From Variovorax paradoxus (GTDB taxonomy: Bacteria; Pseudomonadota; Gammaproteobacteria; Burkholderiales; Burkholderiaceae_C): 64,000 bases of DNA. Shown here one piece after another: positions 1-7,736 of the stretch. The position numbers and the translations under genes were made by a program. Location of the stretch: assembly GCF_022009635.1 (NCBI RefSeq), contig NZ_CP091716.1, positions 7,434,501 to 7,498,500 of the forward strand, read 5' to 3'. Each line of letters opens with the position of its first letter. The stretch's first letter is position 1. The notes under the pieces were generated by a model. That model ran no database searches. It saw only the letters and a program-made list of their open reading frames with translations, and was not told where the DNA came from.

Positions 1-341
1 AGCGGATTGCCCAACGCGATACGCAAATCGACGTCATTATTCCACCGCGCGTTACCGCCCAGCCCAGCGCGCAATTCGAGGCAGCGCCGACCACACGCGA
101 CAACCACCTGTTGATGATTCAAAGCTTGGGACGGCTGGAGTGGCAAGAGGCCTATGGCTACGGCAAACGTGCGCTGGTGGAAACCACGATGGGTCGCTTC
201 AAGGCCATCATCGGGCCAAAGTTGCGTGCCCGTGATCCACGTGGCCAGCAGGCCGAGGCAAATGCTGCGGTGGCGGTGCTCAACCGCATGCTGAGCGCTG
301 GACGCCCGAACTCCGTCCGCACTTCAGCAGCTGCCGTCTAA
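1..341 (+). mobile_element. IS5-family transposase, C-terminal fragment (cut by window edge)
   Basis: The frame is open from base 3 to the TAA at 339-341 and encodes about 112 residues of a transposase C-terminus. The stretches RALVETTMGRFKAIIGPKL and VLNRML match the conserved end of IS5-group DDE transposases, where the catalytic Glu lies in the Y-x-x-R-x-x-V-E type motif (here YGKRALVE). The N-terminal part, with the two catalytic Asp residues, lies outside the window, so I cannot say whether the element is intact. It abuts a LysR remnant, which suggests that insertion or rearrangement shaped this edge of the siderophore island. Family assignment is from motif memory; the exact IS is unknown. 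Confidence 0.75.
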
Positions 342-362
342 GCCCCTGCGGGGTTGGGGTAA

Positions 363-572
363 CCCCGGTCCCAGCGGTATCCATGCACCAACGCCGTCGC
401 CAATGGCATGGGCATCGGTTTCGTCACCCAGGTCGAGTTCATTCCCCTGCCCGGCCTTGCCGCGGTCCCGATCGACGACAGCGAGCTGTCGATCAGCTAC
501 TCGCTGTGCTGCCTGGCGGTGCGCAAGGACCGGCCTTTGATCCGCGCGCTGTTCGATGTGGCGCTCGCCTGA
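363..572 (+). pseudogene. LysR-family regulator remnant (C-terminal end only)
   Basis: The frame from 363 to the TGA at 570-572 encodes about 69 residues. From residue ~10 it reads like the end of a LysR substrate-binding domain: NAVANGMGIGFVTQVEF corresponds to the A-x-G-x-G-(I/V)-(S/G)-F-(V/L) turn, and LAVRKDRPLIRALFDVA matches the usual last helix. There is no start codon, no helix-turn-helix and no upstream frame, because the transposase tail ends 21 bases earlier. I read it as a relic truncated by the insertion sequence. It has no expected function and is the only gene-like content between 342 and 643. Confidence 0.6.
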
Positions 573-643
573 GCGCGGCGTACGCGGCGGAACGTGCCGG
601 CGAACCCGCCGATGCCTGCCGGCATCCGTCGAGAAACCACCAC

Positions 644-1216
644 CTACATCGCAAGAAGCCTGACCGGCGCAGCATGCCCCACGGCCGGCCGCTGCGGCAG
701 CGTGTCGCCCGCGTGCGCAACCGGCGCCGACCCCTGATCGCAACGCGCGCAGTCCGGCTGCGCGCAGGCGAGCTGCACCGTGACCGGGCCACCGAGCGAC
801 ATGCCATGCGCCTGCGCCGCGCGCACCAGCCCCTCGTGCAACGCCTCGTCGACCACCTCGACGCTCGCGTTGCAGCCCCCGCATCGCAGGCGCACCATGC
901 CTTCGGGCGCCTGGCTGCGCCGCAGCCGGTGAACCGCGCGCGCACCACCGAGGCTGCGCTCCCATTCGCGCTGCACGAGCCTGACTTTCTCCAGCTCCTT
1001 GATCACGCGGTAGACGCTCGCCAGGCCGGTGGCGGTGCCGCGCCTGAGCATGCGGCGAAACACTTCCTCGCCGCCGAGCCATTCGGAATCGCTTTCCGCC
1101 AGCGTCTGCAACACGCACAGCCGAATGACCGTGGGCCGGATGCCCAAGCTGCGCAGTTGCTCCGAAAAACTCTCGTTCGCCGGCACCTGCGCTCGGCGCG
1201 TCTCTGAAAATGCCAT
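644..1216 (-). CDS. Fur-family transcriptional regulator, divergent metal site
   Basis: The 190-residue protein has the Fur-family layout: an N-terminal winged helix with recognition helix GLASVYRVIKELEKVRLVQ (about residues 65-83), then a dimerisation domain. The structural zinc cysteines are visible as CGGC and later C-x4-C-x2-C (CAQPDCARC). The His-rich stretch (H-H-x-H type) that normally precedes the first Cys pair and builds the regulatory Fe/Zn site is absent; the sequence there reads SQAPEGMVRLRC. It may therefore sense metal poorly, or sense something else. ATG 1216 was chosen; an in-frame GTG lies at 1228. It starts 45 bases after the exporter gene in the same direction, so it is probably cotranscribed with it. 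Likely role: local regulation of the siderophore island. Confidence 0.75.
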   Translation of the reverse strand: MAFSETRRAQVPANESFSEQLRSLGIRPTVIRLCVLQTLAESDSEWLGGEEVFRRMLRRGTATGLASVYRVIKELEKVRLVQREWERSLGGARAVHRLRRSQAPEGMVRLRCGGCNASVEVVDEALHEGLVRAAQAHGMSLGGPVTVQLACAQPDCARCDQGSAPVAHAGDTLPQRPAVGHAAPVRLLAM

Positions 1217-1261
1217 CGACTTGCGCACTTGTTGCCGCCTGCCCGTGTCGTTGCCGTGCGC

Positions 1262-2941
1262 TCAGGCCGCGAGGCCTTGCGCCGGCGCCTTGGTGTCCTG
1301 CGCGACGCGTCCGGCCTTCATGTGGACGATGCGGTCCGCCACGTGGAAGTAGCGGTCGTCGTGCGAGATGACGACGAGCGAATGTCCCTTGGCACGCAGT
1401 TCGGGCAGCAGCTCGGTGTAGAAGAGATGGCGGAAGGTCGGGTCCTGGTCGGCGGCCCATTCGTCGAACACCAGCACCGGTCGGCCTTCGAGGTACGCGT
1501 GCACCAGCGCAAGCCGCTTGCGCTGGCCCGTGGAAAGGTCGGTGGTGCTGAACGCGCCGTCCTTCACCGACACCTTGTGCGCGATTTCCAGCCGCTGCAG
1601 GTAGGGCAGCGCGGTCTCCGGCAGCGCCTGGTGGCCGCCCTCCTCGCCGGCCACGAGATCCTCGAACAGGTAGAAGTCGGAAAACACCGTGGTGAAGAGC
1701 TGGCGGTAGTCGTCGCGCGTCTCGGGCGTGACGGGCTTGCCGTCGAGCACCACCTCGCCCTGGTGCGGTACGTACAGGCCGAGCAGCAGCTTGATGAGCG
1801 TGGTCTTGCCCGAGCCGTTGTCGCCGACGATGAAGACGATCTCGCTGCGGCCGATCTGCAGGTCCACCGGGCCGAGCACGAAGGCCTCGCTGCCCTCGGG
1901 CGTGTCGAAGGCGTAGCGCACGCCGCGCAGCTCGATGGCGTTGCGCAGCGGCGGCGACGTGGGCGGCGATCCGAGGTGCAGGTGGGGCTCCGGCGTGGCG
2001 AAGCGGGCCGACAGGTCGGCGATGCGCTCGAAGGCCACCCTGGCGCGGCCGAGGTGCGGCAGGGCGCCGACGATCTGGTCGATCGGGCCCTTGATGAACA
2101 GCAGCACGAGCACGAAGCCGCTGAGCACCACCGGCTCGGTCGTGCGCCAGGCGGCCCAGCCGAGGATCAGTGCGATCAGCAGGAAGAACAGCGCCGAGCC
2201 GAAGGACGTGGCCAGCACGAAGGTGTTGATCGCGCGGCGGTTGATGTCGCGGATGTTGTCGACGGTGCGGGCAATCTGCCCCTCGTACACCTTGGCGCGG
2301 CGGGCACGGTGCATGCGCAGTTCCTTGGCGCCTTCGCTGATGCCGCGGTAGGCCTTGTGCAACAGTTCTTCCTGCTCGCGCGACTGGAAAAAGCCCGCGA
2401 TGCCGCGCCCATGGGCCCAGGTCTGGACGGCCACGCCGATCAGCATCGCCACCACCAGCAGGCCGAACAGCGGCAGCGACAGCCAGGCGAGGTAGCCCAG
2501 GCAGCCCAGCGCGATGGCCAGCGAGATCATGGTGGCGGCCAGCATGAAGGCCACGTCGCTGATCATGTCCACGTCCTGCGTGAGCACCGGCATCAGCCGG
2601 TGCATGCGGTAGCGCTCCAGCGCGTCGATGGGCGCCGCAAGAATTTTCTGCGCCAGATCCTTGCGCACCTGCGCGACCAGCCGCTGGCCCACGACGTTGT
2701 TCGAGATGTCGGAGATCGCGCGGCCGACGAGCGCCACCGCGCACAGCGCCACGAAGGTCAGCAGCAGGCCGCCGGCCATGCCGCCGGGCCGGCTGAGCAC
2801 CTCGTTGATGGTCGCCAGCAGCGCCACGGTGGCCACGCCCGCGCCGATGCCGGTGACGGAGGAGAGCGCGATCCAGGGGGTGAAGGGCTTCAGCAGCCGA
2901 AGGAGGTCGGATGCCTTGGCGCCGGCGGGTTGGGTTTGCAT
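1262..2941 (-). CDS. Cyclic-peptide/siderophore ABC exporter, PvdE/SyrD type (fused TM and ATPase)
   Basis: This 559-residue inner-membrane protein has six hydrophobic segments in residues ~15-300 followed by an ABC ATPase. Walker A is GDNGSGKTT, the signature is LSTGQRKRL, Walker B reads LVFDEWAADQDP and the H-loop is ISHDD. The DEWAADQDP and LSTGQRKRL variants are typical of the PvdE/SyrD cyclic-peptide exporter family, which moves (lipo)peptide siderophores or their precursors from cytoplasm to periplasm. ATG 2941 was chosen because the frame upstream is not protein-like and a promoter box (2951-2975) sits immediately before it. That box leaves almost no 5' leader. It lies 41 bases downstream of a DUF4880 gene and 45 bases upstream of the Fur-family gene. 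Confidence 0.9.
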   Translation of the reverse strand: MQTQPAGAKASDLLRLLKPFTPWIALSSVTGIGAGVATVALLATINEVLSRPGGMAGGLLLTFVALCAVALVGRAISDISNNVVGQRLVAQVRKDLAQKILAAPIDALERYRMHRLMPVLTQDVDMISDVAFMLAATMISLAIALGCLGYLAWLSLPLFGLLVVAMLIGVAVQTWAHGRGIAGFFQSREQEELLHKAYRGISEGAKELRMHRARRAKVYEGQIARTVDNIRDINRRAINTFVLATSFGSALFFLLIALILGWAAWRTTEPVVLSGFVLVLLFIKGPIDQIVGALPHLGRARVAFERIADLSARFATPEPHLHLGSPPTSPPLRNAIELRGVRYAFDTPEGSEAFVLGPVDLQIGRSEIVFIVGDNGSGKTTLIKLLLGLYVPHQGEVVLDGKPVTPETRDDYRQLFTTVFSDFYLFEDLVAGEEGGHQALPETALPYLQRLEIAHKVSVKDGAFSTTDLSTGQRKRLALVHAYLEGRPVLVFDEWAADQDPTFRHLFYTELLPELRAKGHSLVVISHDDRYFHVADRIVHMKAGRVAQDTKAPAQGLAA

Positions 2942-2950
2942 GACAGGTAT

Positions 2951-2975
2951 GACGGGACGACCGCCCGAATGTTTA
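2951..2975 (-). promoter_or_regulatory. Iron-starvation ECF sigma box before the ABC exporter
   Basis: Read on the minus strand, TAAAC (from 2975) is followed by 16 bases and CGTC (2954-2951). This is identical in spacing to five other boxes in the window and fits the OrbS/PvdS-type pattern TAAA-N17-CGTC known from ornibactin and pyoverdine genes. CGTC ends only 9 bases before the ATG at 2941, so the transcript would be nearly leaderless. Confidence 0.65.
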
Positions 2976-2982
2976 GCAAACG

Positions 2983-3222
2983 CTATTGCAGCGTCGGCTC
3001 CTGCCGGGACTCGTCGCCGGGAGCGGAACCGACCATCGCCGCACCGGCCAGCGCCCAGAGGGTCAACGCCTCGTCGAGCGCGCGCACATGTTTCGCATCG
3101 CGCCCCAGCCACAGGACCAGCTTCTCCGCGCGTTCGAGCGAGGGCGCGTCATGCAGCTCGCGAAAGAGTCGCCAGGCCTCGCTGAAAGCCGGATCGGAAG
3201 GAACCTGGTGTCGGGAGTTCAT
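2983..3222 (-). CDS. Small free-standing DUF4880 (FecR N-terminal-like) protein
   Basis: This 79-residue soluble protein resembles only the N-terminal cytoplasmic segment of FecR anti-sigma factors. The pattern AWRLFRELHDAP, then W-L-G-x-D, then ALDEALTLWALAG matches the W-x-x-(D/R)-x-x-H-x-x-A-x-x-x-x-x-x-LW layout of DUF4880. There is no membrane helix, no FecR domain and no STN-like C-terminus. In FecR proteins this segment contacts the ECF sigma factor, so a sigma-binding regulator is a reasonable inference but unproven. A second such protein lies at 58524-58784. It is preceded by its own box (3261-3285) and followed after 41 bases by the exporter. Confidence 0.6.
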   Translation of the reverse strand: MNSRHQVPSDPAFSEAWRLFRELHDAPSLERAEKLVLWLGRDAKHVRALDEALTLWALAGAAMVGSAPGDESRQEPTLQ

Positions 3223-3260
3223 CGCATTCGGGAGGCCGGACTGCTGTGGATGCGTGGATA

Positions 3261-3285
3261 GACGCGACCTGCCGCCATATGTTTA
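3261..3285 (-). promoter_or_regulatory. Iron-starvation ECF sigma box before the first DUF4880 gene
   Basis: On the minus strand TAAAC begins at 3285 and CGTC occupies 3264-3261, giving TAAA-N17-CGTC. It lies 38 bases before the ATG at 3222 and is divergent from the fhuF box at 3333-3357, so this 150-base region drives transcription both ways. Confidence 0.7.
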
Positions 3286-3332
3286 GCGCATGTCATCCGC
3301 ACGTCGCAATTTCGTGAACTGTTGCGCCGCAC

Positions 3333-3357
3333 TAAACCGCTGGGCGCGCCAACCGTC
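3333..3357 (+). promoter_or_regulatory. Iron-starvation ECF sigma box before fhuF
   Basis: TAAAC at 3333-3337 and CGTC at 3354-3357 are separated by 16 bases. The box argues that the true fhuF start lies downstream (ATG 3400) and not at the in-frame TTG at 3322, which would precede the promoter. Confidence 0.7.
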
Positions 3358-3399
3358 TCCATCAGCGATGAGCATGATTTGCGCGGTCGCGCCCTGTCG

Positions 3400-4152
3400 A
3401 TGATTCCCCTGCTGGCGCCGATCTTCCGGGGCGAGTGGGCCGCTTATGGCGAAGCGCTGGCGTGCGCGCCGCAGCCGCCGGCCGGCGCCGTGCGGGTGGC
3501 CGACCTCGTCACCGACCCGGCGCTGCTTGCCGGCTTGCTGCAGGCGCACGCACGGCACCTGCGGATGCGCAAACCCGACCTGCGCCCGGTGGCATCGGCA
3601 TGGAGCATGGATTACCTGAGTGCTCTGCTGCCACCGGTGGCCGCGGCGGCCAGCCTGCTGCAGCACGTGTTTCCGATGGCGCCGGCACAGGTCTGGCTGA
3701 CCCTGGCCGACGGGGCCGTGCCGCAGCGCTTTCATATTCCGCACGAGGGGCAGGCGCTTGCGGGGGCCGACACCGCGGCGCGCTACGCGGTGCTGCTCCA
3801 CGAGCACCTGGCCCCGCTCTTCGCGCAGCTGACGCGGCTGACGCGAATCGCGCCCAAGATCCTCTGGGGCAACGCGTCGCGCTACCTGGAGCCCGTGCTC
3901 GAACAGGGACTGGCGTTGAGCGGCCATGCCCCCTCCATCGCGAGAGACCTGCAGCATCTGTTGCACCAGCCGCACTGGGGCGGCGACGACAACCCGATGT
4001 TCACCGTGCAGCGCAAGGTCGTGCGGATGCATGCCGGCGCGCCCGAGCCGCTCACGCTGCACCGGCAGTGCTGCCTTTACTACCTGCTGCCCGAGGAAGG
4101 CTATTGCGGCGCGTGCCCGCTGGCGCCGCAATTTCGCAAGACCACCGGCTAA
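3400..4152 (+). CDS. fhuF: Siderophore-iron reductase, FhuF family
   Basis: The 250-residue cytoplasmic protein ends in the FhuF hallmark: Cys-Cys, ten residues, Cys, two residues, Cys (CCLYYLLPEEGYCGAC), which binds a [2Fe-2S] cluster. FhuF proteins reduce hydroxamate-bound Fe(III) to release iron after ferric-siderophore uptake, which fits the hydroxamate ligands predicted here. The rest aligns with the family in general shape (for example HIPHEGQAL and ILWGNASRYLEPVLE). ATG 3400 was chosen because the promoter box at 3333-3357 rules out the longer frame from TTG 3322; TTG 3379 remains possible. The stop codon overlaps the next promoter box (4150-4174). Confidence 0.85.
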   Translation: MIPLLAPIFRGEWAAYGEALACAPQPPAGAVRVADLVTDPALLAGLLQAHARHLRMRKPDLRPVASAWSMDYLSALLPPVAAAASLLQHVFPMAPAQVWLTLADGAVPQRFHIPHEGQALAGADTAARYAVLLHEHLAPLFAQLTRLTRIAPKILWGNASRYLEPVLEQGLALSGHAPSIARDLQHLLHQPHWGGDDNPMFTVQRKVVRMHAGAPEPLTLHRQCCLYYLLPEEGYCGACPLAPQFRKTTG

Positions 4153-4174
4153 ACAAACAGACTTGCCGCGCGTC
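4150..4174 (+). promoter_or_regulatory. Iron-starvation ECF sigma box before the esterase-acetyltransferase gene
   Basis: TAAAC starts at 4150, using the fhuF stop codon as part of the -35 element, and CGTC occupies 4171-4174 after 16 bases. The downstream ATG is at 4218, leaving a leader of about 35-40 bases. Confidence 0.7.
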
Positions 4175-4217
4175 ATTTGCGGATAAGCATCCATTCATCG
4201 GTGCCACTGCGATTCCC

Positions 4218-6302
4218 ATGCCACTGCATCCCGATCTCGAAGCCTTCCTCGAACTGGCCGCCCTCGCCGAAGAAGACGGGCGTCCGCCGATGTGCGACAT
4301 GTCTCCCGCGCAGGCGCGTGCCAGCTATGACCAATCGACCGTGGCGCTGGACGGCGTCGGCCCCGACCTGCCGGTCGAGGACATCGCCTTCCAGGCCCGC
4401 GACGGTGCCACGCTGCACGCGCGGCTGTACCGGGGAGGCGCCACCGCGGCGGCGCTGCCGACCCTGCTGTATTTCCACGGCGGCGGTTACGTCGTCGGCG
4501 GGCTCGATTCGCACGATGCGCTGTGTCGCTCCATCGCGCTGCGCACGCCCTGTGCCGTCCTGGCGGTCGACTACCGGCTGGCGCCGGAGCACAAGTTTCC
4601 GACTGCGTTTCATGACGCCGAGGACGCAGCGGCATGGCTCGCGGCGCACGGCGGCTCGCACGGTCTCGATACCGCGCGCGTGGCCTTCGGCGGCGACAGC
4701 GTCGGCGGCACACTGGCCACGGCGCTGACCCTGGCCGCCCGCGAAGCCGGACGCGCGCAGCCGCTGCTGCAGTTGTTGCTCTATCCCTGCACCAGCATTC
4801 GCCAGGACAGCGCTTCGCACCGGCGTTACGCGAGCGGGCACCTGCTCGAGCAGCGCACGCTGCAGTGGATGTTCGGCCACTACCTGCGCAGCGATCAGGA
4901 CCGCCAGGACTGGCGTTTCGCGCCGCTTGCCGCGCAGGACCTGTCGGGCCTGGCGCCCGCGCACGTCGTGCTGGCGGAATACGACCCGCTGGTGGACGAG
5001 GGCAAGGCCTATGCCGAGCGGCTGCAGGCCGCCGGTGTGCGCACCCGGCTCGACGTGCACGAGGGCATGGTCCACGACTTCGCGCGCCTGAGCCAGGTGG
5101 TGGAAGAGGCCGATGCGCTGCGCACCGCGATCGCGCGGATGCTGGCCGACGCGTTCCAGCGTCCGGCCGTGTCCACGTCGCCGGCCGCCACGGCTTCGAT
5201 CGGCGCGTGGGTGTTCCATGCGCATCCCGACGGCCGTCCGCTCGAAGTGCGGCTCGACGCGGCGAAGCTGAGCGTCGGTCCGCAGGGAAGCAAGGAGGGC
5301 ACGAGCCAATGGGCGCTGCGCAAGCAAGCCGATGCGCTGCGTCTGGAATGGCCGGCAGACCACGGCGCGCAGCCCCCCGAGGAATCGCATCTGCTGGCGG
5401 CCATCGAGGCGGCTTTCGTGCGCCATCCGGAACTTTGCACGCTGTCGCTGGAGGTGCCGCCATCACGCACCGCGTGGCTGGTGGACGTGGGCGCGGCGAG
5501 TGCGGCGTACGGCTCGCAGCCGAGCGTTGTCTCGCGCGAAGCCTTCTGGCAGCTGCCTCGCGTGTGGCAGCGCAACCCGCGCGAGCCCTTCGCACAGCGC
5601 TACACCTTGAGCCAAGGCCGGCGCCATCCGATGCGCCCGGCCAAGCCGGTCGGCACGGTCTATCAGCGCCACATTCCGTGGCTGTCGCAGACGCTGACGC
5701 TCGACACCGTCGACATCGAGCGCGACCTGGCGGCTTTCAACCGCTGGATGAACGACCCGGTGGTGGCCCATTTCTGGGAGGAGCAAGGCGACCTTGCCAG
5801 GCACCGCGCCTACCTCGAGACCATTGCCGCCGATCCGCGCGTCACCGGGCTCGTCGGCCGGCTCGACGGCGAGGCCTTCGGCTACTTCGAGGTTTACTGG
5901 GCCAAGGAGGACCGCATCGCGCCCTTCTACGACGCCGGCGACCACGACCGCGGCTGGCATGCGCTGATCGGCGAGGCGCGCTTTCGCGGCAAGCCGTTCC
6001 TCACGGCATGGATGCCCTCGGTGTCGCACTACCTCTTCCTGGACGACTGCCGCACGCAGCGCATCGTGATCGAGCCGCGCGCGGACAACCACAAGATGAT
6101 CAAGAGCCTGGGCCGCTGCGGCTACGCCCACGTCAAGGAGTTCGACTTTCCGCACAAGCGGGCCATGCTCGGCCTGCTGCTGCGCGAACGCTTCTTCGGC
6201 GAGGCCCTCTGGATTCCCCGCGGGGAACCGACCATTTCGCCAACTTCGGCCAAGGGCGCCGAACTTCCCATCGAGGACACCCAATGCAAATCCATGACCT
6301 GA
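4218..6302 (+). CDS. Alpha/beta-hydrolase (HSL-type esterase) fused to siderophore N-acetyltransferase
   Basis: One uninterrupted frame of 694 residues joins two enzymes. Residues ~1-315 are a hormone-sensitive-lipase type esterase: oxyanion motif HGGGYVVGG (~86), nucleophile GGDSVGG (~158), acid in EYDPLVDEG (~254) and His in MVHDF (~285). Residues ~325-694 are an IucB/AlcB-like GNAT acyltransferase: FNRWMNDPVVAHFWEE (~500), then YWAKEDRIAPFY, HYLFLDD, and EPRADNHKMIKSLGRCGYAH near the end. The second half probably acetylates N5-hydroxyornithine to the hydroxamate; the first may hydrolyse an ester of the siderophore or its acyl chain. It overlaps the ornithine monooxygenase start by 19 bases, so the two should be cotranslated. 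The fusion is unusual; no stop or internal start clearly separates the halves. Confidence 0.85.
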   Translation: MPLHPDLEAFLELAALAEEDGRPPMCDMSPAQARASYDQSTVALDGVGPDLPVEDIAFQARDGATLHARLYRGGATAAALPTLLYFHGGGYVVGGLDSHDALCRSIALRTPCAVLAVDYRLAPEHKFPTAFHDAEDAAAWLAAHGGSHGLDTARVAFGGDSVGGTLATALTLAAREAGRAQPLLQLLLYPCTSIRQDSASHRRYASGHLLEQRTLQWMFGHYLRSDQDRQDWRFAPLAAQDLSGLAPAHVVLAEYDPLVDEGKAYAERLQAAGVRTRLDVHEGMVHDFARLSQVVEEADALRTAIARMLADAFQRPAVSTSPAATASIGAWVFHAHPDGRPLEVRLDAAKLSVGPQGSKEGTSQWALRKQADALRLEWPADHGAQPPEESHLLAAIEAAFVRHPELCTLSLEVPPSRTAWLVDVGAASAAYGSQPSVVSREAFWQLPRVWQRNPREPFAQRYTLSQGRRHPMRPAKPVGTVYQRHIPWLSQTLTLDTVDIERDLAAFNRWMNDPVVAHFWEEQGDLARHRAYLETIAADPRVTGLVGRLDGEAFGYFEVYWAKEDRIAPFYDAGDHDRGWHALIGEARFRGKPFLTAWMPSVSHYLFLDDCRTQRIVIEPRADNHKMIKSLGRCGYAHVKEFDFPHKRAMLGLLLRERFFGEALWIPRGEPTISPTSAKGAELPIEDTQCKSMT

Positions 6303-7600
6303 TCGGCGTCGGCTTCGGCCCGTCCAACATCGCCCTGGCGATCGCCCTCGACGAGAAGCGCCACCACGGCCAGTTCGTGGACGCGCTGTTCATCGAAAAG
6401 CAGCCGGGCTTCGTCTGGCACAAGAACATGCTGCTGGACAACGCGCACATGCAGATCTCGTTCATCAAGGACCTGGCGACGCTGCGCAACCCCGCGAGCC
6501 GCTTCACGTTTCTGAATTACCTGCACGAGAAACAGCGCCTGCAGGATTTCGTCAACCTCAAGACCTTCTTCCCGAGCCGTCACGAGTTCAACGACTACCT
6601 GGGCTGGGCTGCGGCGCAGTTCGAGGACCGCTGCGCCTACGGCGAGGCCGTGTTCGAGGTGATTCCAGAGATGCGCGGTGCCGAGGTGCAGTTGCTTCGC
6701 GTGCGCTCGCGCGAAGCCGACGGCACCGTGCGCGAGCGGCTGGCGCGCAACCTGGTGGTGAGCGTGGGCGGTGTGCCGAACGTTCCTGCGCGTTTCCTGC
6801 CGTTCAGGGAAGACGCACGCGTGTTTCATTCGAGCAACTACCTCGAGGCGATCGCGCGGCATCCGGATGCGAAGCGCATCGCGATCGTCGGCGCGGGCCA
6901 GAGCGCGGCCGAGCTCTTCATGGATCTGCAGAGCCATCCGAACAAGCCGGCGGTCGACCTGATCATGCGGGCCCGCTCGATCAAGCCTTCGGACGACAGC
7001 CCCTTCGTCAACGAGATCTTCAATGCCGACTTCACCGACTTCGTGTTCAACCGCTCCGAGCCCGAGCGCGCAGAACTGCTGGAGGAGTTCTGGCACACGA
7101 ACTACGCGGCGCCCGACCTGGAGCTGATCCAGCAGATCTTCAACGTGTTCTACCGCCAACGCGTGGCCGGTGTGGCGCGCCACAGCTTCCTGCGCCGCCA
7201 CGAGGTGTCGGCGGTGCGCGCGGCGGCCGACGGCATTCACCTGTCGCTGCACGACATGAACACCGACCAGCGCGGCAACCAGGCCTACGACGTGGTGATC
7301 CTCGCCACGGGCTACAAGCGCGACGGCCACAAGGCGCTGCTCGATCCGATCGCCCCGTACCTGGGCGACTTCACGGTCGACCGCCACTATCGGCTGCAGG
7401 CTGCGCCGGAGCTGAAGCCGGGCATCTTCCTGCAGGGCGCCTGCGAGATGAGCCATGGCCTGAGCGACACGCTGCTTTCGGTCACCGCGATCCGCTCGGA
7501 CGAGATCGGCCAGGCCTTGCTGAACGCGAATCCGCGCACGGCAGCGGCGCAGCCGACGCAGGCCGCGGAGCGCACACCTCGTGCGGCGGCCGTGCTCTGA
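6284..7600 (+). CDS. L-ornithine N5-monooxygenase (PvdA family)
   Basis: This 438-residue flavoprotein hydroxylates the side-chain amine of ornithine using NADPH and O2, the first step to the hydroxamate ligand. Visible motifs are the FAD site GVGFGPSNIALAIA (residues ~8-21), the NADPH site IVGAGQSAAELF (~205) and the C-terminal ATGY motif (ILATGYKRDGH, ~343). Substrate-region residues DSPFVNEIF and the length agree with PvdA/SidA-type enzymes. It follows and overlaps the esterase-acetyltransferase gene, whose GNAT half would act on its product. Two A domains with OH-ornithine-type codes in the large NRPS are the expected consumers. Confidence 0.93.
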   Translation: MQIHDLIGVGFGPSNIALAIALDEKRHHGQFVDALFIEKQPGFVWHKNMLLDNAHMQISFIKDLATLRNPASRFTFLNYLHEKQRLQDFVNLKTFFPSRHEFNDYLGWAAAQFEDRCAYGEAVFEVIPEMRGAEVQLLRVRSREADGTVRERLARNLVVSVGGVPNVPARFLPFREDARVFHSSNYLEAIARHPDAKRIAIVGAGQSAAELFMDLQSHPNKPAVDLIMRARSIKPSDDSPFVNEIFNADFTDFVFNRSEPERAELLEEFWHTNYAAPDLELIQQIFNVFYRQRVAGVARHSFLRRHEVSAVRAAADGIHLSLHDMNTDQRGNQAYDVVILATGYKRDGHKALLDPIAPYLGDFTVDRHYRLQAAPELKPGIFLQGACEMSHGLSDTLLSVTAIRSDEIGQALLNANPRTAAAQPTQAAERTPRAAAVL

Positions 7601-7634
7601 CATTTGACGGGCATGACGCGGCTCGGTGATACAC

Positions 7635-7657
7635 TTAATAAGAATAGTTCTTATTAA
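7635..7657. promoter_or_regulatory. Fur box upstream of the ECF sigma factor gene
   Basis: A 23-base near-perfect palindrome has arms TTAATAAGAA and TTCTTATTAA around a 3-base centre. Centred on 7646, its middle 19 bases agree with the E. coli Fur consensus at 12 positions by my count. It lies about 80 bases before the sigma ATG (7737) and 35 bases after the monooxygenase stop, and presumably gives iron repression of the sigma/FecR/receptor genes. Confidence 0.75.
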
Positions 7658-7736
7658 CCTCCCCCGAGATCACCGACGCGCAGTGCAGCGGCAGGTTTCC
7701 GGGGCTCATCGTCGATGCTTGCGAGAAGGCGACCGG

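Noticed and set aside
351..367. Hairpin GGGGTT/AACCCC after the transposase as a terminator
   Set aside because: Short stem with no following T run; it may instead be part of an IS end, but I cannot identify the terminal inverted repeat.
3322..3399. TTG 3322 as the start of fhuF
   Set aside because: It lies upstream of the promoter box 3333-3357, so it would not be on the transcript.
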